From: Clostridiales bacterium
GTDB taxonomy: Bacteria > Bacillota > Clostridia > Christensenellales > CAG-138
Length of the DNA stretch: 64,000 nucleotides
NCBI GenBank assembly: GCA_004557245.1
Contig: SFEL01000011.1
Location: forward strand, 1-64,000
Direction of reading: 5' to 3'
Positions 60,159 to 64,000 of the stretch are shown here, piece by piece. Under the pieces are notes generated by a model that saw only the letters and a program-made list of their open reading frames with translations, had not been told where the DNA came from and ran no database searches. The first letter of the stretch is position 1; every line of letters starts with the position of its first letter. A program made the position numbers and the translations under genes.

Positions 60159-61361
60159 TTCAGCAAAGCTTACAACGAGATCCACCAGTACGTCGGTTAT
60201 CTGATCTAAGCTCTTTGCGGGTATCCATTCCCGTACGCTGTGGTAGTTGTAGCCGCCGGTGGGCAGATTGGGGCAGGGCAGCCCCTCCCATGATAGCCGT
60301 GCGCCGTCCGTGCCGCCGCGTATGGGCACCGTACGGGCGGGTATGCCGTTCTTTTCAAAGGCGGCTATGGCCTTATCGATGAGCTGCATATGGGGCTCTA
60401 TCTTTTCCTTCATGTTGTAGTAGCTGTCTGTGACGGTTGCCACGGCGGTGCCTTCGCCGTAGCGACGGTTTATCTCGGAGGCGAGGGCGAGGAACAGCGC
60501 TTTGCGGGCCTCGAAGCTCTTGGCGTCGTGGTCGCGGATTAGGTAACGTAGGGTAGCTTCGGTAACGCTGCCCTGCATGTCGTGCAGATGGAAGAACCCC
60601 TGATAACCGCTGGTGTTCTCGGGTACTTCCGTTTTGGGCAGCATATCATGAAACTCTATGGCTACCGTTGCTGCGTTTACCATTACGTCTTTGGCGTCGC
60701 CGGGATGTACTCCTACGCCGTGAACAGTAAGTACGGCGGAAGCGGCGTTGAAGTTCTCGTATTCTATCTCCCCTATGGGGCCGCCGTCTACGGTATAGCC
60801 ATAGTCGCAGCCCAAAGCCTTTACGTCTATGCCTTCGGCGCCACAACCAACTTCCTCATCGGTGGTGAATATGGCCTTTATTTCGCCGTGGGGCCTGCCG
60901 CTTGCGATAAGCTTATCGATGGCTGACATTATTTCGGCTACGCCAGCCTTGTCGTCGGCGCCAAGCAGCGTAGTGCCGTCGGTGACTATCAGCTCCTCGC
61001 CCACATGCTTGGAGAGGCCGGGGCAGAGGGCTTCGTTCATGACTACGCCTGATTCGAGGGCGAATTCGCCCTCCGGGCAGGTGATCACCGCAGGCCGGAC
61101 GTTTTCACCGGGGGCGTCGGGGGCGGTGTCCACATGGGCTATGAGCGCGATGGAGGGAGCTCCCTTAACGTTGGCGGGCAGCGTGCCGTATACGTTGCTG
61201 CAAGCGTCAAAGCATATGTCCTCAAGGCCAAGCTCCTCCATCTCGCGAGCAAGCTCACGGATAAGATCCTTCTGCCGCTCAGTAGAGGGAGAGGTCTCGG
61301 AAAACTCATCGGACGTGGTATAGTATTTTACATAACGAAGAAAACGTTCCCTTGGGTTCAT
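60156..61361 (-). CDS. pepT: peptidase T (tripeptide aminopeptidase)
   Basis: A 401-residue M20B peptidase: metal and catalytic residues in HVDTAPDA (His/Asp), GADDKAG (bridging Asp), TDEEVG (Glu pair) and the final NYHSVREWIPAKS. Removes N-terminal residues from tripeptides in the cytosol. Full length; start ATG 61361. Confidence 0.96.
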   Translation of the reverse strand: MNPRERFLRYVKYYTTSDEFSETSPSTERQKDLIRELAREMEELGLEDICFDACSNVYGTLPANVKGAPSIALIAHVDTAPDAPGENVRPAVITCPEGEFALESGVVMNEALCPGLSKHVGEELIVTDGTTLLGADDKAGVAEIMSAIDKLIASGRPHGEIKAIFTTDEEVGCGAEGIDVKALGCDYGYTVDGGPIGEIEYENFNAASAVLTVHGVGVHPGDAKDVMVNAATVAIEFHDMLPKTEVPENTSGYQGFFHLHDMQGSVTEATLRYLIRDHDAKSFEARKALFLALASEINRRYGEGTAVATVTDSYYNMKEKIEPHMQLIDKAIAAFEKNGIPARTVPIRGGTDGARLSWEGLPCPNLPTGGYNYHSVREWIPAKSLDQITDVLVDLVVSFAE

Positions 61362-61490
61362 AACATCCTCCGAAACAGTTATTTTGCTTAATCAAAGGTT
61401 AGCGCATTTGCAGATCAAAGTCAACCTTTTGCCATATCGCCCAACTGATGGTATCATAATAACTGTAATGATTTTACGGAGGGTATTTCT

Positions 61491-62204
61491 GTGCGGGTAC
61501 TTGATATTGATCTGGACTTTTTTCTCGCGGGCTGCTGTCCCCTGGCCGATAAGGGCAGGCGGCCGGAGCTTTTTGGCCACGAGCCGTGGGAAAGCGGGCG
61601 AGTGCGGCGCTTTCTTGAGGGCAATTGCGGATTGAGTAAGGACAGGCCTATACCCGGCAGGATATTTGAAACCCATGATTCTGCGCTGGAGCTGTGGCGG
61701 GATATGCTGGAAGCAAAGCGGCTTACAGTCCCCTTTGATGTGACGCACATCGACGCACACAGCGACCTTGGCATAGGCTATCCCGGACCGGGGTATGTGC
61801 TCAACGGCGTGCTGCCTATAAGATACGACAAACGGGCAGATGCAGAAAAGTACAGAAGGCTCAACGAGCTGGACGAGGCGAATTATCTGCTTTTCGCTCT
61901 GGCCTTCAGGTGGATATCCTCTTTGGAAAACGTGCGTAATCCAAGCTCCCTACCCGATATACCAAAGGAAATACTCGTGCCGGGCAAGGCGGACGCAATA
62001 CAGCTGAGCTCTTTTACTGCTGCCCTTTCTCTGGGCATAAACGGCAAAGAACCGGTGATACCATTTAATGTATATGAGGATTATAATGGGTTTAAGGCAG
62101 AGGAGAAGTATGATTTTATGTCCGTAGCCATATCCCCAAGATACTCCCCAAAGGAGGCGGACGTGCTTCTGCCGGTGTTTGAGGAATATATGACGCTGGT
62201 ATAA
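61491..62204 (+). CDS. UPF0489 family protein
   Basis: A 237-residue UPF0489 protein: VLDIDLDFFLAGC at the start and FDVTHIDAHSDLGIGYP near residue 84, metal-binding patterns that look like an arginase/deacetylase-type fold. GTG 61491 is the start, with ACGGAGGG at a proper distance. Function unknown. Monocistronic. Confidence 0.85.
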   Translation: MRVLDIDLDFFLAGCCPLADKGRRPELFGHEPWESGRVRRFLEGNCGLSKDRPIPGRIFETHDSALELWRDMLEAKRLTVPFDVTHIDAHSDLGIGYPGPGYVLNGVLPIRYDKRADAEKYRRLNELDEANYLLFALAFRWISSLENVRNPSSLPDIPKEILVPGKADAIQLSSFTAALSLGINGKEPVIPFNVYEDYNGFKAEEKYDFMSVAISPRYSPKEADVLLPVFEEYMTLV

Positions 62205-62257
62205 TTAGAGACGGATATTGTATAATAATAAATAATATATTATTTTTGAAAAAGGTA

Positions 62258-62286
62258 TTGACAGCCTGAAAAACCCGGAGTAGAAT
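62258..62286 (+). promoter_or_regulatory. promoter of the Tyr-leader transporter operon
   Basis: TTGACA (62258-62263), 17 bp, TAGAAT (62281-62286), 34 bp before the leader-peptide start codon. Confidence 0.88.
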
Positions 62287-62319
62287 ATACCCAACATTTG
62301 AGAAAGGACGCGTAAGAAG

Positions 62320-62421
62320 ATGAAGATGTTCGCTGCTATAAAGAACGCCGGCATTTATTACTATTACTTTTATGCAACAGGTAATGGTTGTTTGTGCTGC
62401 GCGTCGAAGGCGAACCGATAA
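62320..62421 (+). CDS. Tyr-rich leader peptide, 33 residues
   Basis: Short frame with ATG 62320 (AAAGGA 11 bp upstream; a second in-frame ATG at 62326). The product is MKMFAAIKNAGIYYYYFYAT, then 13 residues including a CLCC stretch. Codons 13-18 (62356-62373) are Tyr-Tyr-Tyr-Tyr-Phe-Tyr, in a protein of 33. Such runs are the mark of leader peptides that measure charged tRNA: shortage of Tyr would stall the ribosome here. Lies directly before the attenuator of a TrpX-type transporter. Confidence 0.83.
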   Translation: MKMFAAIKNAGIYYYYFYATGNGCLCCASKANR

Positions 62422-62476
62422 AGCTTACGATGATAAAAAGCCGCATGAGCAACCGCTCATGCGGCATTTTATTTTT
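62386..62476 (+). promoter_or_regulatory. transcription attenuator with alternative hairpins
   Basis: Terminator: GCCGCATGAGC (62440-62450), AACC loop, complement 62455-62465, then ATTTTATTTTTT. Antiterminator: GGTTGTTTGTGC (62386-62397, inside the peptide gene) pairs over all 12 bases, with three G-U pairs, with GCATGAGCAACC (62443-62454), which is most of the terminator's 5' arm and loop. The two structures exclude each other. Confidence 0.85.
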
Positions 62477-62508
62477 TAAAAAATCTAATTTTTCAGGAGG
62501 AAAAAACC

Positions 62509-63537
62509 ATGAAAAAGACACTCGCTATACTGATGGCGGCACTGATGCTGCTGGGCCTCACCGCCTGCAGCTCCGCACCCGAAGCGACCACTGAACCTGC
62601 GGCCACCGCAGAGCAGACCGAGCAGACCGAGCAGACTGCCGCTCCCGCAGAGGAGAAGCAGAGCTATACCGTAGGCATTTGCCAGCTGGTTCAGCATCCC
62701 GCTCTCGACGCTGCTACACAGGGCTTCAAGGACGTGCTTACCGAGCAGCTGGGCGACAGCGTGACCATCGAAGAGGGCAACGCCTCTAACGATATCCCCA
62801 CCTGCGCTACTATAGTGAACGGCTTCGTTTCGTCTGAAGTAGACCTTATAATGGCAAACGCCACTCCTGCTCTTCAGGCGGCTGTAGCGGCTACCAATAC
62901 CATACCCATACTGGGCACTTCCGTTACCGAGTACGGCGTTGCGCTGAATATTTCAGACTTCTCCGGCACCGTGGGCGGCAACGTATCCGGCACCTCCGAT
63001 TTGGCTCCTCTGGATCAGCAGGCGGCAATGGTAAAGGAGCTGTTCCCCGATGCAAAGACGGTGGGCATACTCTACTGCTCCGGCGAGGCTAACTCCGTAT
63101 ACCAGGCAAACGTTGTGAAGGAATGCCTCGAAGCTGACGGCCTGACCGTAAATATATTCACCTTCGCAGATTCCAATGACGTATCCACCGTAACCACCAG
63201 CGCTGTTGCCGAGAGCGACGTTCTGTACATTCCTACCGATAACACCGCCGCCTCCTGCACCGAGGCCATAGCGGCCGTTACTGTTCCCGCCGGCGTACCC
63301 GTGATAGCGGGCGAAGAAGGCATCTGCAAGGGCTGCGGCTTGGCTACCCTGTCCATCAATTACTACGACCTTGGCCGCACCACTGGTGAAATGGCAGTTA
63401 AAATACTCAAGGGCGAGGCCGATATCTCCGAGATGCCTGTAGAATACTTCCAGGGACCCGTAAAGAAGTTCAACAAGGATATGGCTGAAAAGTTGAACGT
63501 AACTATCCCCGACGAATATGTCGCCATAGAGGATTAA
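62509..63537 (+). CDS. TrpX-type ABC substrate-binding lipoprotein, predicted tyrosine/aromatic
   Basis: A 342-residue ABC_sub_bind-type binding lipoprotein. Signal peptide with Cys in GLTACSS (C20), acidic/Gln linker (TEQTEQTEQT repeats), then YTVGICQLVQHPALDAATQG. Paralogue of the trpX product at 39869 (same opening VGICxxV, same FEGD/CxG ends). AGGAGG lies before ATG 62509. The Tyr/Phe-rich leader suggests tyrosine (or phenylalanine) as ligand; analogous to TrpX. Followed by its permease. Confidence 0.88.
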   Translation: MKKTLAILMAALMLLGLTACSSAPEATTEPAATAEQTEQTEQTAAPAEEKQSYTVGICQLVQHPALDAATQGFKDVLTEQLGDSVTIEEGNASNDIPTCATIVNGFVSSEVDLIMANATPALQAAVAATNTIPILGTSVTEYGVALNISDFSGTVGGNVSGTSDLAPLDQQAAMVKELFPDAKTVGILYCSGEANSVYQANVVKECLEADGLTVNIFTFADSNDVSTVTTSAVAESDVLYIPTDNTAASCTEAIAAVTVPAGVPVIAGEEGICKGCGLATLSINYYDLGRTTGEMAVKILKGEADISEMPVEYFQGPVKKFNKDMAEKLNVTIPDEYVAIED

Positions 63538-63583
63538 CAGGAAAAACTAAAAAGAAATAAGACAGAGCAAGAGGAGAAATGAG

Positions 63584-64000
63584 ATGAACGCAGCGGTTTG
63601 TTTGGGGCTTCCCAGTATCGCCAACCTGATATCCAGAATGCCGGGCGGTATTGCCCAGGGAATAATTTGGGGCATAATGGCACTTGGCCTATACATTACC
63701 TTCAGGTTGCTGGATATTGCGGACCTTACGGTGGACGGTTCCTTCGCAACCGGCGGCGCAGTAGCCATAATGCTTATAACCTCTGGCTGTCCTGCCTGGG
63801 CCGCGCTGATAGCGGCCCTTCTCGCAGGAACTGCTGCAGGGCTATGCACAGGAGTGCTGCACACCAGGCTTGGTATTCCCGCCATACTTTCCGGCATACT
63901 CACCCAGTTTGCGCTGTACTCCATCAACCTTCGCATAATGGGCATGTCCGCAAACCGCTCAGCTAATCCGGATACCTTCAAGCTGCTCATCACCATGCGC
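63584..64000 (+). CDS. ABC transporter permease, partial at right edge
   Basis: 139 codons up to the window end, starting ATG 63584 after GAGGAG. Product MNAAVCLGLPSIANLISRMP..., with helix patterns and motifs LLDIADLTVDGSFATGGA and LGIPAILSGILTQFALYSIN matching the trpY product at 38897 (VCDLSTDGCFTLGA; GVNSLLSGIIVNTALYSVNI). So it is the permease partner of the preceding binding protein; an ATPase gene is expected beyond the window. Confidence 0.88.
   Translation, partial: MNAAVCLGLPSIANLISRMPGGIAQGIIWGIMALGLYITFRLLDIADLTVDGSFATGGAVAIMLITSGCPAWAALIAALLAGTAAGLCTGVLHTRLGIPAILSGILTQFALYSINLRIMGMSANRSANPDTFKLLITMR

Noticed and set aside
1..64000. CRISPR arrays, rRNA operons, insertion sequences
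   Set aside because: No regularly spaced direct repeats, no rRNA sequence and no transposase gene were seen.

Overview
The window looks like a chromosome segment of a Clostridia-class Bacillota (moderate GC) carrying most of one end of an integrative and conjugative/mobilizable element (ICE/IME). Evidence for the lineage: a T-box leader, a Tn916-type integrase, a YolD/UvrX-type polymerase pair, ImmA/XRE regulation, FadR/PadR/Lrp regulators and strong AGGAGG ribosome sites. From about 14.5 kb on, ordinary genes use ATA for Ile and AGG for Arg heavily, while the element genes (1-14.3 kb) do so much less. I cannot name the genus.

Positions 1-14.5 kb: right part of the mobile element. A MOBP relaxase (cut by the window edge), MobC and a candidate oriT are followed by accessory genes on the minus strand: SIMPL protein, vWA protein, YolD + Y-family polymerase, an unrecognised 500-residue protein, a macrodomain fusion, an SDR, a flavodoxin, a small membrane protein, an ImmA protease and an XRE repressor. 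The XRE gene is divergent from a plus-strand operon with a second ImmA-like protease. The divergence holds two good promoters and five repeated operator-like sites. Then come a large hairpin leader and sigma-like gene, a probable structured RNA, an excisionase and a tyrosine integrase whose 3' end runs through a tRNA-Ser(CGA). A second, truncated tRNA-Ser 180 bp further on marks the junction with the chromosome.

Positions 14.5-36 kb: core chromosome. aroE/aroQ, TspO, a Cys-rich protein, tRNA-Leu(GAG), surE, a PhnD-C-E-E transporter with a leaderless 5'-nucleotidase and a P-loop protein, a tautomerase, an Lrp regulator, a Tim44-like membrane protein, the oxidative TCA arm (isocitrate dehydrogenase and aconitase-family hydratase divergent from citrate synthase, giving 2-oxoglutarate), a UvrD-type helicase and a lipoprotein. 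Dispersed palindromic repeats lie between genes.

Positions 36-45 kb: a secreted surface protein; a tryptophan ABC transporter (trpXYZ-like) behind a T-box with a UGG specifier; YccF, a lipid kinase, an M19 dipeptidase and a MATE pump.

Positions 45-56.4 kb: one long sugar/sugar-acid operon (binding protein, two permeases, DUF624, Zn-dehydrogenase, Gfo/Idh oxidoreductase, PfkB kinase, 6-phosphogluconate dehydrogenase, LarA-type nickel epimerase homologue, FadR-type regulator), starting at a consensus promoter.

Positions 56.4-64 kb: a serine-palmitoyltransferase-like enzyme with a 3-ketosphinganine-reductase-like SDR, a PAP2-related membrane protein, a PadR regulator with a clear operator and a truncated partner gene, pepT, a UPF0489 protein, and a second TrpX-type transporter. 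The last is preceded by a 33-codon leader peptide containing Tyr-Tyr-Tyr-Tyr-Phe-Tyr and mutually exclusive antiterminator/terminator hairpins. This Tyr attenuator, set against the Trp T-box of its paralogue, is the most striking observation; the sphingoid-base-like pair and the LarA operon come next.
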